Origin: Caprella mutica
Taxonomy: Eukaryota > Arthropoda > Malacostraca > Amphipoda > Caprellidae
Length of the DNA: 64,000 nucleotides
NCBI GenBank assembly: GCA_947561585.1
Contig: CANNZV010001614.1
Span: forward strand, 61,266 to 125,265
Direction of reading: 5' to 3'
Below the pieces are notes generated by a model. It was not told the DNA's origin. It ran no database searches and was given only the letters and a program-made list of their open reading frames with translations. Positions 40,501 through 52,047 of this stretch are shown here, in pieces. Numbering within the stretch: position 1 is the first letter of the stretch; each line of letters begins with the position of its first letter. A program made the translations under genes and the position numbers.

Positions 40501-41661
40501 TCACTATAGCAACAAGTTATTAGTTGTTTATTCTTTGCAATAGCCTTCACGTTTCATTGCAGATAAAAACTATAGGTTCGATTAATGTTTCTGAAAGAGA
40601 AAACTTGAAAAATATGTTTGAGGTGATATTTTTCCTTTGTTTGAATAATCACTATTTTGTTTACAAAATGAGTTCACATAAGAAAAAACCTCCTCTTGAT
40701 AAGAATGTAAAAAGCATATTTGCGTGATTAAAGTATTCAAATATAACTTACCTATTTTGAAGAAGAAAATGTTGAAAAAATATCTGAAAGATAGGAATTT
40801 GCTGTCAAGTTTCACCAAATTTGTGATAAACTCGAATTAAATCTCTTAGTTTTTATTGTTAATTTTGGCCTTTTTTTTTGTTTATGATAGTACATAAATT
40901 AATCATTGAAGAAATCATATTGAATGGATAAGTACATAAATGAAGTTACTCTATGATTAAGTTTCAAATACGATTCTATGGCCAATTTTTTTAATTTGTC
41001 ACTGAAAATTGAAACAAAATTTAGTTTAATCTGGTTTCAATATAACTTTCTTCCTGGGTACGAGCTAACTACGAGACAAAAGTATTTCACACTTTGCTAA
41101 AAATGATGACACACAGAAAAAGGATTAGTTGAGTCAAATCAAATTTGATTTGTTTTGACTCATATGAATGGGTTATTGTTGCGCCTACCTACGTGGTGAG
41201 TTGCAGGTACTACTTAAAAGTAGTTAAATTGACGTTGGTTAAAACAAAACAGTCGTTTTGACCCACTACTAATTTTAAAAACTAATCCATAAAATGAATT
41301 GAATTAACTAAAGTTTGATGACACACCATGTCATAGTTGTTTTAACACACATGAAAACATGAATAAAGTCCAACCAACTCACGTAATAAATTGATTCAAA
41401 GCATAAATTGGTGACCCATGTGATATGACCATATGGGTAAACTTTTTTCTCTCTGTGTATCTTTTGGTACTCATTAAATAGAGACAATTCCACTGTTGAG
41501 GTAACGGTTATTAGGGAAAGAAAAGATCATTAGGAAGCTTTTAGTTCAATTGCAATGAAGAAAAATAGAAGAAATGGTGAGACAGAGACAGCATTTCTAC
41601 TTGAGTTACGGAATGAAGCTTAAAGAGAGTATAAAATGAATTAAACTGAGAGCATTATTTA
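40501..41661. other. Unique sequence; possible decayed TIR element near 41108-41462
   Basis: No gene recognised. The words cacacagaaaaa at about 41109 and ttttttctctctgtgt at about 41443 are complementary and could be the ends of a short element, but the match is brief. Confidence 0.35.
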
Positions 41662-41855
41662 TTTCTTCAAGCTTTCGATTTTTTCAAAAAATCATCCTCA
41701 GGAAAACTTAAATATATCTTAAGTCTACTATATAAATACAAAATTCTCCTATCTAGGATACAGAAATGAATAAATATCACTAATGTTATATAGTAGACTT
41801 GAGATAGATTTAGGTTTTCCTGAGGATGATTTTTTGAAAAAAAAGCTTGAAGAAA
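41662..41855. mobile_element. Hairpin MITE with TA flanks
   Basis: Two inverted arms of about 75-80 bp: tttcttcaagct, then tttttcaaaaaatcatcctc, then aggaaaac and agtctactatata, read forward from 41662 and in reverse complement from 41855. A loop of about 45 bp separates them. TA lies outside both ends (41660-41661 and 41856-41857), suggesting a Tc1/mariner-derived MITE. No coding capacity. Confidence 0.8.
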
Positions 41856-41857
41856 TA

Positions 41858-42636
41858 TGGACTTTTTTATTACCACCCATGTTTTTCTCTTCATTATCAA
41901 AATTCTGTTTCCACGGAACAAATCCATTATTTATTTGAAATATGAAACTTCATCAAAAAAATTAATACATATTGATACCACTCCTTAAATTTCGATTGTG
42001 TACCTATATCATAATTATTATTGACTCTATTTTATATATAATAAATATTTTATATATACTCACAGAACTGGTAATTGAATAAATATTTTTAAAACAGTGT
42101 AACATATAGTTCAGGAGAAAAAACATTCATTTTTCAAGCAACTTTTAATAAATGATTAATTCATAATAATTAAAATTATCGAATATTACTAATTATATCA
42201 ATATTAATTCATATAAAATAAAATTAATGAAAAATTATCATTCTATCAATGAAACTAACTAGGTTACATTTAAAACATCAATATTAAGCTATGATCTTCA
42301 CATTAAATTCTAAGTAAATTTCATGAATATATACTATTTTATACACCTCGCAAAACACAAGAAAGTCCCTATGGCGCAATATTTACCATCTAGAAGGCAT
42401 TCCATCATCCGGCACAGCTTTGAAGTTTTAATAGTGCAATTAAAATACAAACTGGGATAATATTTTAGCTGAGTGACAAAAATATGCCAACCGATATTCT
42501 GGAGGAAGAAAAATATCTGAAATATGAAGAAGAAGACATCCCTGGTTGGCTGAGTATTATTATATGATAGATTTAAAATTTTAACAAAGCTTTTACCCGA
42601 AAAGAAAAATTTGGAAAAAATTGATAATTAAGTAGG
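41858..42636. other. Unique AT-rich sequence, nothing recognised
   Basis: No gene or repeat signature seen. Confidence 0.45.
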
Positions 42637-43912
42637 ATATTGGGACAATGTTTCCAGAGCAACATTGTCCCAATATAGTTACAATATTGTGACACTACTT
42701 TGTTACAATACTGGGACAATGTTTGGTTACAATATTGGGACAATGATTTGTTACAATATTGGGACAATGATTTGTTACAATATTGGGACAATGTTTTGTT
42801 ACAATATTGGGACAATGATTTGTTACAATATTGGGACAATGATTTGTTACAATATTGGGACAATGTTTTGTTACAATATTGGACAATGTTTTGAACAATA
42901 TTGGGACAATGTTTTGTTACAATATTGGGACAATGTTTTGTTACAATATTGGGACAATGATTTGTTACAATATTGGGACAATGATTTGTTACAATATTGG
43001 GACAATGTTTTGTTACAATATTGGACAATGTTTTGAACAATATTGGGACAATGTTTTGTTACAATATTGGGACAATGTTTTGTTACAATATTGGACAATG
43101 TTTTGTTACAATAGTGGGACAATGTTTCCAGAGCAACATTGTCCCAATATAGTTACAATATTATGACACTGCTTTGTTACAATACTGGGACAATGTTTGG
43201 TTACAATATTGGGACAATGATTTGTTACAATATTGGGACAATGATTTGTTACAATATTGGGACAATGTTTTGTTACATTATTGGGACAATGTTTTGTTAC
43301 AATATTGGGACAATGTTTTGTTACAATATTGGGACAATGTTTTGTTACAATATTGGGACAATGATTTGTTACAATATTGGGACAATGATTTGTTACAATA
43401 TTGGGACAATGTTTTGTTACAATATTGGACAATGTTTTGAACAATATTGGGACAATGTTTTGTTACAATATTGGGACAATGTTTTGTTACAATATTGGAC
43501 AATGTTTTGTTACAATAGTGGGACAATGTTTCCAGAGCAACATTGTCCCAATATAGTTACAATATTATGACACTGCTTTGTTACAATACTGGGACAATGT
43601 TTGGTTACAATATTGGGACAATGATTTGTTACAATATTGGGACAATGTTTCCAGAGCAACATTGTCCCAATATAGTTACAATATTATGACACTGCTTTGT
43701 TACAATACTGGGACAATGTTTGGTTACAATATTGGGACAATGATTTGTTACAATATTGGGACAATGTTTTGTTACAATATTGGACAATGTTTTGTTACAA
43801 TATTGGGACAATGTTTTGAACAATATTGGGACAATGTTTTGTTACAATATTGGGACAATGTTTTGTTACAATATTGGACAATGTTTTGTTACAATAGTGG
43901 GACAATGTTGCT
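42637..43912. repeat. 24-bp minisatellite array with hairpin modules
   Basis: About 50 copies of ttgttacaatattgggacaa plus tgtt (or tgat), including shorter 23- and 17-bp variants. Four times a module interrupts it: ccagagcaacattgtcccaa followed by tatagttacaatatt and gacact, starting at 42654, 43128, 43532 and 43651. Each module makes the array locally palindromic; the first forms a perfect 16-bp stem (42637-42652 with 42661-42676) and an 8-base loop. Intervals of 474, 404 and 119 bp show block duplication and deletion. Open frames on both strands (repeats of NIVTKHCP or YNIGTMFC) are by-products of a unit that is a multiple of 3. Confidence 0.95.
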
Positions 43913-44876
43913 ACCTGGAGAAACTTTCTTAATTTTTGGTGGTTCCACTAAAACTGAATAACTAATTATTTTCAATAAATTAAACAATAATATAATTTAA
44001 ACTAAATAAATATTTCCTAGATGAAAATATTGCGGTCGTACAATATTGGAAGTATAACATATAGTTTAATAACCATACGTATTTACTGAAAACTATTTTT
44101 AAAAATCGGTTGAAAACTGGTCTGCGTCCAGCAATTGAGTATTCACCTTAAATTTCCATGTGCCAATTCTGTCAGCTGTCAATAAAGCATTCTAGAATAG
44201 CAAATGAGATTTGAAGCAATAACCAAACTTCATATGCAGCTCAGCTCTTAATTTTAATTTCATATTCCACTATGCCAAGCTGATAAAGATATTAAAATTA
44301 TGACCCTCTCCCTTTAGTTTCTTATTAGAGTTTTCAATCATGCTTTGAGTTTCCTGTGATTCCCTCGCATATCTTTTAACAGCGACTTTGTCTCATAATT
44401 TCTAATGAATTATGAGTACCTAATTGAAGTATAGTATTCAAGATAGTTTTGCATATTAGATTAGGTTCTATTGAGATGAAGTGTCGAAAAAAAATTTCGA
44501 CAGTGTTTAAGTAAGGTAAGATATTCAAAAATTAACTAATTATTGTTACTGCATTTCTTGTGTTTGTGAAAAATTTAAATTTAAATTTATGCTTATTTCA
44601 CAAAGAATATTGTTGGCATTTTAAACATTTTAGACATTACTTTAATTTTAACAGTTGGGTAAGATGAATTAACTCACACAAAGCTGGGTCATCGACTGCC
44701 GGATCAAATTTGAAAAAAAAACATAAACGCTATGTTTCATGCTCACAACATGTACTATCTATATAGTAATTCACTACTAATTATAAAAATTAAATAATTT
44801 ACAAGATACATACATCGATCAGTTAAAATTGAGTCTACTCATAATATTCTGATATATAACTCTATTATTCTTTAAG
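43913..44876. other. Unique AT-rich sequence, nothing recognised
   Basis: No gene or repeat signature seen. Confidence 0.45.
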
Positions 44877-46126
44877 TACTGAGTATCTCAAAAAAAGTTC
44901 TATTTTCAAATAGCAGCTGTTCGATATTATCGGTGCTAGGATAATGAAACACGAATCAAACAAATAAATAGGTCCAAAATTTTCAATCTGTGATACGTCT
45001 ATTCTTCAAAGTGACCCCCATTATTCACAATACACCAATTAATACGAGGATGAAAATTCGCAACAACCAGTTTAAATGTGTTTACATCAATGGATTTAAT
45101 TAGGTCTTTAACAGCACATTTTAACTCACAAATATTTGCAGGGCGAGAGTAAAATACTCTTTCTTTAATTAAGAAATCTCCATAAATATAAATGAGGGAG
45201 AAAACGATCAGGAGATCTGGTTGCCATTGAAACATCAAGCGGTGGGAAAAAAGCCGTCAAATGAATCTTTCGTTTAACCAAGCCATAGCTTCACCAGCAG
45301 CATGAGCTGTTGCTCCATCTTGTTGAAACCATTCATCAGGATGGGTATCATGAAATGTTTCTTTCAGCTTATTCCAATAAATCACCTTGTTTATTGTTTG
45401 TGCTTCAACGGCATTATGATCTTTGAAGAAGTATAGGCCATTTATATCCGCACCACATTGTTACTTTGGAGAGTGAAGAGGTTTTTTTGTGAACATGAAA
45501 GGTTTGGTTGATGACCAATAACGAAACAATTATCTCTTTGACGTTACTTATAAGCAATTGTGACATTTATCACAGTTACCACAGTATTTAAAACAATAAC
45601 AATTATTTTATAATGAAACAATATATACCGATCTTTATCAATGCCCGAAATCTATTGATGGCATTGCAATACGGTTTTATCAGAAGGTTTTTTCGACAAA
45701 TGCACTGCCATGTTGCTTTGCTTAATTGGGTAACAGCAGACAGTTTTAGAACAGAAATATTCAGGTCAGTCATAATGTTCAGACGTGCAACATCAATGTT
45801 TTCATCTACTCTTCTTGTTCTTTTCCTGAATTTCCTTGATTCGAATTGTGAATGGTGTCATTTTGTTTCCATTTGTTGTAGACTCCTCTCACTGTGGATT
45901 CTTATTCCAAATTTTTGCTAACAATGTCTTCAGATTTATGTTTTGCAAATGAGTCCATTATGAAAATTCTTTGCTCCAAGGATGGAATATCATGAAATAA
46001 ATTTAGAATTATGTGCACTAGTGTTAGTCATACTAAATGGGTTCAGAATTTTTTCTTTCGTTTAACTACAATGATATTTAAATAGCAGCCAATTGAAAAT
46101 GCGACATTTTTTTGATACACCCAGTA
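44877..46126 (-). mobile_element. Mariner/Tc1-like (IS630-type) transposon, about 1.25 kb, near full length
   Basis: The left end reads tactgagtatctcaaaaaaa and the right end, reverse complemented, reads tactgggtgtatcaaaaaaa. Similarity continues through ttct/gcattttcaa to gcagct or gctgct over about 40 bp. TA forms both outer ends, as expected for TA-targeted elements. A length of 1.25 kb is normal for mariner-like elements. The single gene inside lies on the minus strand and is broken. Confidence 0.85.
44999..46000 (-). pseudogene. Mariner-like DDE transposase pseudogene
   Basis: Read on the minus strand from about 46000 downward. A decayed N-terminal part includes RRVDENIDVARLN and VTQLSKATWQCICRKNL, the place where helix-turn-helix and linker lie in this family. 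KPLHSPKVTMWCG follows, then NGLYFFKDHNAVEAQTIN, then DEWFQQDGATAHAA with the second catalytic aspartate in Q-Q-D-G-A-x-x-H. A frameshift and stop come next, where W-P-P-R-S-P-D-L-x-P-x-D-F-F-L-W-G is expected (remnant ATRSPDRFLPHLYLWRF). An in-frame tail runs from KERVFYSRPANICELKCAVK to FHPRINWCIVNNGGHFEE. The element encloses this gene precisely. It is inactive from frameshifts and stops. Confidence 0.85.
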
Positions 46127-48639
46127 TATTTAGGCACTGGAATTATAGATTGTATTCTATAATTTTAAAAAGTATTCAATTTTATCATAGGAAATCGGCT
46201 CGAGGCTTGATTTCCAGAGATCGACTTTATCATCCTTGAATTTTGTTACTTCTTTAACCTCAAATATTACAAATTTTACTCTGCATCCTTTCATTTGTGT
46301 CTGGAATATCCATTAAAATGTAAGCAAATCTTATGAATCAAATATAACGAAAATTGACGAAATGATATAATGCTCTTGTCATTCAGAAATCATTTCAGAA
46401 ATCACCAGGCAATCAAACTGCCTAAAGAAACTCTTAAACTTATAATTGAACTTGAAGTAAAAGGATATATATATATACATACAGAAAGTGGTATATACTC
46501 TAGAAAGTGGCATATACGCGGTAAAAGTTTGTCATAGGGGTGTATATATTTTTGCAGAGGTTACTCAGAGAAAGTACCCTGTGACGGATTTATACACATA
46601 CTCTGCCGAATAATCACTCGCTAAATCTCAGTACTTGAGGCATGACTCTGAATATTGCCCAAGGTATTAAGGAAAGGGATGTATAACAGTTTATATATAG
46701 ACTTCTATGGGGAAGTAGAATATAGGATTTCATTTTACTCGTGGAGGTTATTTTTAGGTAGTTATAAAAATATCGGAAAAAATGACTGGAAAATTAAATT
46801 ATTTATAAATTAAAAAATAACATTGGACCATAGGATGTTTTTTAATCATTACTACAGGTTTATTTTTAGAGACTTTAAAATCATCGAAAAAATATGAGTG
46901 GAAAATTGAATAATTTATACATAAAAAAACATAAAATAACAAAATTCAGTATAAAATCTCAGAAATATCCTATTCAAAATATATAAAAAATATCTTCATA
47001 ATCAGCTAGTTAACTTACTCTTTCCAATTTTGATTTGCAATAGAATATATCAAACCATTCTTCATATCATATATTCCTCCATAATAAAAATAGGTAACCA
47101 TTTACCAATGCAGATCTGCGAAAAGTTTCCATCTTTTCCTGCAGATATTTCTTGAGGTATTCATTCTTTTCCTTCCATTTCCTTGCAGAGGAAACAATAA
47201 AATCCTTCCTAAATCTGCAATTGATTCCTCTAAATCTAACTTTTGCCCTTAATTCTACCTCTTTTTGTGCAGTTTATTATCAAGCTATTTAAATAAATTG
47301 CAGTGGGAATGATTTAACGTAATCTTTAATTTATAACTAAATATTTTTTTAAATATAGATTTGCTTAAAAATTCAATATTTTTTACATAAAACAAGAAAC
47401 TGTGAAATAGAATTTTATTTAATTAAATTCTGCAATGAAGTGAAAAGATGGAAGATAAATATAATATTTATTTATATTTAAATAATAAGAGCTATCATAG
47501 GATAATATCTATCACAATTAGTCGCTTTAGTTTTCTTTACTGAAGTTCAAAGGAATTATATATACTAGGTATTAATTCATATTAAACTATCAATTACATA
47601 AAAATGTAAACATATTTTTTTGCATGTTATATCATTAGACATGTATAAACTCGCTGCTTCTTCTTAATTAAAAAAGATTTAAAATATTTCTTTAACATTT
47701 TTCATATATTTCATAATGAGAAAATTTCCTTAAGTTTTGAAATAAATTATATTTTATTTTAGAATTTGGAAGTTAACCTTTCAAAAAAATTATATAATAA
47801 ATTAATATTAAACAAATAAATGATCCTCGTACCACATGTTAACGATTACATATCAAATAGTAAAATTCGGGATATAAAACTAAATTCTTAACAAAATTTC
47901 CCTTAAAATGCAGCAATACACATTCCAAGAAATAAATATAATTAATATTATACAAATACTATATCATAGGGTTCTGATTGTGCAGAAGTGAAATCTAGGG
48001 GTGACGATATTGTATGTACATGTAATCTGATTCATTTATAGGGTAAGGATTCAATTTCCAGAGGCAAGTAAGAGTTAGGTTTTATCAACCGTTCATGTAT
48101 ATTAAAAGTAATAAATTGCGAAATTATATAACGGTCGGAATCACATACCTTACCGAATTTCCATATGAAGTCATTTTAATCAAACTGAAATAATTCTTAC
48201 TAATTAACTGTATGCTAACAAGTTAGTTAATCGAATTAAGAGGAAAGACTGAAGCTCGGGAATCTGAACAGCTTGCACAACTATTTGCACATCTAACAAG
48301 TTTGAATTATACGTCAATCCAAACTTTGAAACACGTCTTCAAGTTCCGTCTCAGGAAACCGTGTGTGTGTATTCGAAAGCAAAGAATCTTGAAAGTTGTC
48401 AGAGGATCGGTTTACTATGAACATAAGTATGGTGTTGGTATTCATTTAAAGGCAGGTGTCATATAAATGCTTTGGAAATAAAGAATCAGTAGTAAATATC
48501 CCAGGTAAAAAAGTTCTTTACTGCTATATTGGCCAAATATTGAGACAATTCAGGCACAACTTTGGAACACGATATATATTTACTACCATAGATGTCGAAA
48601 AGACAACAAAGAGTAGCAATACTCCGAAAATTAAATTAT
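46127..48639. other. Unique AT-rich sequence with one diverged local duplication
   Basis: Segments at about 46748-46818 and 46857-46928 resemble each other (ttatttttagg/ga..., then gtggaaaattgaat-like words), a decayed direct duplication with a period near 110 bp. No gene recognised. Confidence 0.45.
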
Positions 48640-48788
48640 TCTATAGCTCCATTATTCTACAGCTCCATTAGAAAATTATTCTATAGCTCCATTATTCTAC
48701 AGCTCCATTAGAAAATTATTCTATAGCTCCATTATTCTACAGCTCCATTAGAAAATTATTCTATAGCTCCATTATTCTATAGCTCTAC
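48640..48788. repeat. 40-bp minisatellite, about 3.7 copies
   Basis: Unit aaaattattctatagctcca plus ttattctacagctccattag. Each unit is itself two related 20-mers (tattctatagctccat and tattctacagctccat). Confidence 0.92.
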
Positions 48789-48944
48789 TATAAATTTCAA
48801 TCTCTGTATTGTACCATGCATGGAGAAAATAAAAATTATTAAAAAAAAATAAAAGTAAAATCAATCAATCACTAAAAATCAATCTCAAATAAAATTAAGA
48901 AGCAAATTAATAATCTTATACAATAGGTTATCATTTTTCCTTTG

Positions 48945-49505
48945 TTACCTTCGCAGAATGCGGGAAGGTCATATTTTACCCGTCGTTTATTTATTTATTT
49001 ATCATCTTGTTATTCGCTTAACTGAAAAAATGTTCAACCAAATTGCCTGAAATTTGGTTAACGGATGGGTCCATGTCCAGTGACCTGCTGGTAGAATTTT
49101 GAGAGCGACTCGGTCAAAAGTCAAGGTCATGGTCATTTATAACTCAAAAAATATTGAGCCATATTGCATGAAACTTGGTGGGACGATTGGTCAATATACA
49201 GGAACTATTTTATCAGATTTTGGGAGCGATTGGGTCAAAGGTCAAAGATCAAGGTCAAAGCCATTTGTTACTCAATAACTCAAAAAGTTATTGTCTGAAA
49301 TTTGATGGTACCATCTGGTAGAATTTTGGGAGCGATCCGGTCAAAGGTCAAGGTCATTTATAACTCAAAAAGTATAGAACCATATTGCATGAAACTTGGT
49401 GGGACGATTGGTTATTATCTAGTTAGCAGTTTATTAAATTTTGGGAGAGAACGAGTCACAGCGGCGGTGAAGGTATGCACAGTACCGAGTGCACATAATC
49501 TAGTT
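48945..49505 (+). mobile_element. TCAAGGTCA-bearing Helitron-like element, copy D (long form)
   Basis: Starts ttaccttcgcagaatgcggg exactly like copy B (12938) and ends gaaggtatgcac, accgagtgcacataat, CTAG, then TT. It has the same internal modules as B with one shortened (near 49290-49320). TCAAGGTCA is exact at 49121-49129, 49249-49257 and 49348-49356. The open frame 49302-49544 is a by-product. Confidence 0.82.
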
Positions 49506-51117
49506 TATTTTACTTTGATGTTTTCTAGACTTCCACTTATATAGGTTTTCAACTTATAAATTTAGTAACTCAGTCTTTCATTTCATCTTTTTTCTCCCTC
49601 TCTTTTGTATTTTATGAACAAAATTTAAATATACAGTAATATGAATTAAAAATGGATAACTTTTATTTTCAATTTATTCTTAAAAGCTTTATTAATAATT
49701 AGCTTACTAGCTTCATACTACCTCTAAATTATATACCTCTAAATATTCAATCAATTTATTTGTACCCACATACACTAAATACGAATTCTTAGGTTATATT
49801 TTTCTAATTATGTATCATATTAATATAATATATGGCTTGAATATAACTTTTCATCTAGGTAGCGATTTTATGCAAAATATTAGAGTCTTTCCAGCAACAA
49901 AATATAAGAATCAACTCATTATTTACTATTTGAATTAATCTTTACTTTACACATTCTTTCGACTCGTTTTCAAACTTTTTAATAGAAACATATTGCGATT
50001 TGAATTAACATTTACTAGACTTGTTTTAAAATGTAAATATGGTCCGTATCAATTGAAATGGTTATACAGAAATGTTTATGATAAAAGGGTTTATTCAATT
50101 AAAGTATATTAATAAATTATTACAAAAGTTGAAAAATAATCTGAATCTTGTTCGAAGGTATGGATATCGGGTAAAATTCTCACTAATAGAAAAATGTCCG
50201 AAATATAATTTACTTCAACATTTAATTCGAAAACTCAAAGGTGGGTAAATTATTATTACATAAACAAACAAATTTTCCTGAAAAGGGAAACTTTTTAAAT
50301 CAAGAGTTAAATTCATTTGCCAAATCTTAGATACTAGGTACAATCAAAATGTGTATATTTTATAACAGTTTACTAATTCAACATTTTCTAAAAAACTTTA
50401 AAACTTTACTAATTGTAGTGTATGTAGACATTTTATAATCGGATAATAATAATGCAATTAAGCATGGATATTTGAAAATAATTGGTCTGACTACACAATT
50501 AAAAAATTTTAAGTTAGGAAAATAATAGGAAATTAGAAAACAGTAATTTATGAACTTTTCTTTTTCTTGGCGGGTAAAGTTTCATTTACCAGATGAAAAT
50601 TGATTGGTTATTATTTTAAAATATAGATAAGTATATAATAATCCATTATTGAAAATTGCATTCGGTACATCAATCTCAGGCATTTTTCACTAAGGAGAAG
50701 CTTTTAAAGCATTCAAAAAAGGACTTCTTCCTAATTGCAGTCCTTTGTAAGCGATAGATTCATTGAATGGAAAATCCATAAGACAATTAATCATATTGTG
50801 TGCAGAGAACAATGAGTGATTGCTTCTAAAAAGAAAATACAAATGATCATCAATAACTAGTGCCCACAGAAAAACTTTTCTTGGGGCTAACGATAAATAG
50901 GTAAATACCCCATAATATAATCTTTCAAAAACTTTATATAACGATTGATATGTTTTAAACTGTTAGGCAAAATATTGAAAACTCGTATTAATAATTCTCT
51001 TAAATATATAAATAATAGGTTCTATTTTATGTATTTCGAATACAAGTTTAAGTGAAACACGCGGCCCATCATAATAATTAAATAGGGAATAATTAATTCA
51101 ACATATTAAAATTGGTA
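49506..51117. other. Unique AT-rich sequence, nothing recognised
   Basis: No gene or repeat signature seen. Confidence 0.45.
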
Positions 51118-51329
51118 ATTATCGGTCAGTTCAACATTTTTGGACACATGAGAAAAAATTATATAATAATTATTATTTCACTTTTATTTTAATTGATATC
51201 CATGATACCTGCAGGTATCATGGATACCTGCAGGATACCAGCATGGATACCAATAAAATAAAAGTGAAATAATAATTATTATATATTTTTTTCTTACGTG
51301 TTTGAAAATGTTGAACTGACCGATAGTAA
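51118..51329. mobile_element. Long palindrome / foldback MITE
   Basis: About 100-bp arms. The left arm begins attatcggtcagttcaacat and the right arm, reverse complemented, begins actatcggtcagttcaacat. Both then run through ttatataataattattattt and cacttttatttt. The centre is the perfect palindrome ccatgatacctgcaggtatc plus atgg (about 51200-51223), followed by partial repeats of ggatacc. No coding capacity. The high arm identity suggests a young or gene-converted insertion. Confidence 0.85.
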
Positions 51330-52046
51330 AGAACTTGCCCTAAAAAAATGTATTACAGTTAGTTTATACGTTGTTAGAATATACATTTCACAAGCCACAT
51401 TTTGAGATGTATGGAACACATTCAATTGAATGTTAATGAATAGATGTCCTTGAAGATAAGTCACGGAGTAGGATAATTAATTAGAGCTGTTGATGAGTCG
51501 AGTCAGTGAATGTGAATTCCAAATAATAATCATGATATCAATAGCTGTATATTCTGAGGACTATTGTAATCGAACAATAGGTGCCAGTTGTCAATCTCTC
51601 ATATTAATTAATGCTATTATCGAATTCTGATGAGGTGTCAGTTGGAGATCTTCAAAACATATTACGGATGTCAGATAATTAATACCAGGACAATGGATAA
51701 ATAATGATAAAACTTAACACGGAGAAGAGTATTAAGGTAAACTGTTTATAGGCACAATTCACAGAAAAAAATTACGTTAAAAATATATTCATAGAGAAAT
51801 AATCATTCTTGATTCGTCATCTTAAATGCTTGTTGGCAAATGTCAGTGATCCGTCCGTGACGTCTCCGGTCCGTCTCCCCTCAGTGCTTCAGTGTCCGTG
51901 AAGAAATATATCGTTACTTTAATTTAAACAGACACATTCAGACAGTACCGGATCCTCTCAGTGATAAAACCTGGCATGTGCGAACAAGCCTCAGACAGAA
52001 TATTATACAGGAGAAATCTTCTTGGTAAATATATTACGGTACTCAC
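51330..52046 (-). other. Start of the receptor intron, no exon recognised
   Basis: Sequence directly downstream of the receptor splice donor. A somewhat GC-richer patch at 51850-51900 has no recognisable content. The frame runs on past the donor into the intron as far as 51924, which is why a naive open frame looks longer than the exon. Confidence 0.6.
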
Positions 52047-52047
52047 C
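52041..52047 (-). promoter_or_regulatory. 5' splice donor of the receptor exon
   Basis: The minus strand reads CTCTG then GTGAGTACC, a near-consensus donor. It falls directly after the codons for MPLAL at the end of TM2, exactly where similarity to the receptor family stops. The exon ends in phase 0 (591 nt from the ATG). Confidence 0.85.

Noticed and set aside
41108..41462. Possible MITE with cacacagaaaaa / ttttttctctctgtgt ends
   Set aside because: The complementary ends are only about 12 bp with mismatches and no target duplication was clear.
42573..43961. Many frames with NIVTKHCP or YNIGTMFC repeats
   Set aside because: By-products of a 24-bp unit, open on both strands and broken at irregular units.
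45613..45921. 102-codon plus-strand frame inside the mariner-like element
   Set aside because: Antisense shadow of the transposase pseudogene on the minus strand.
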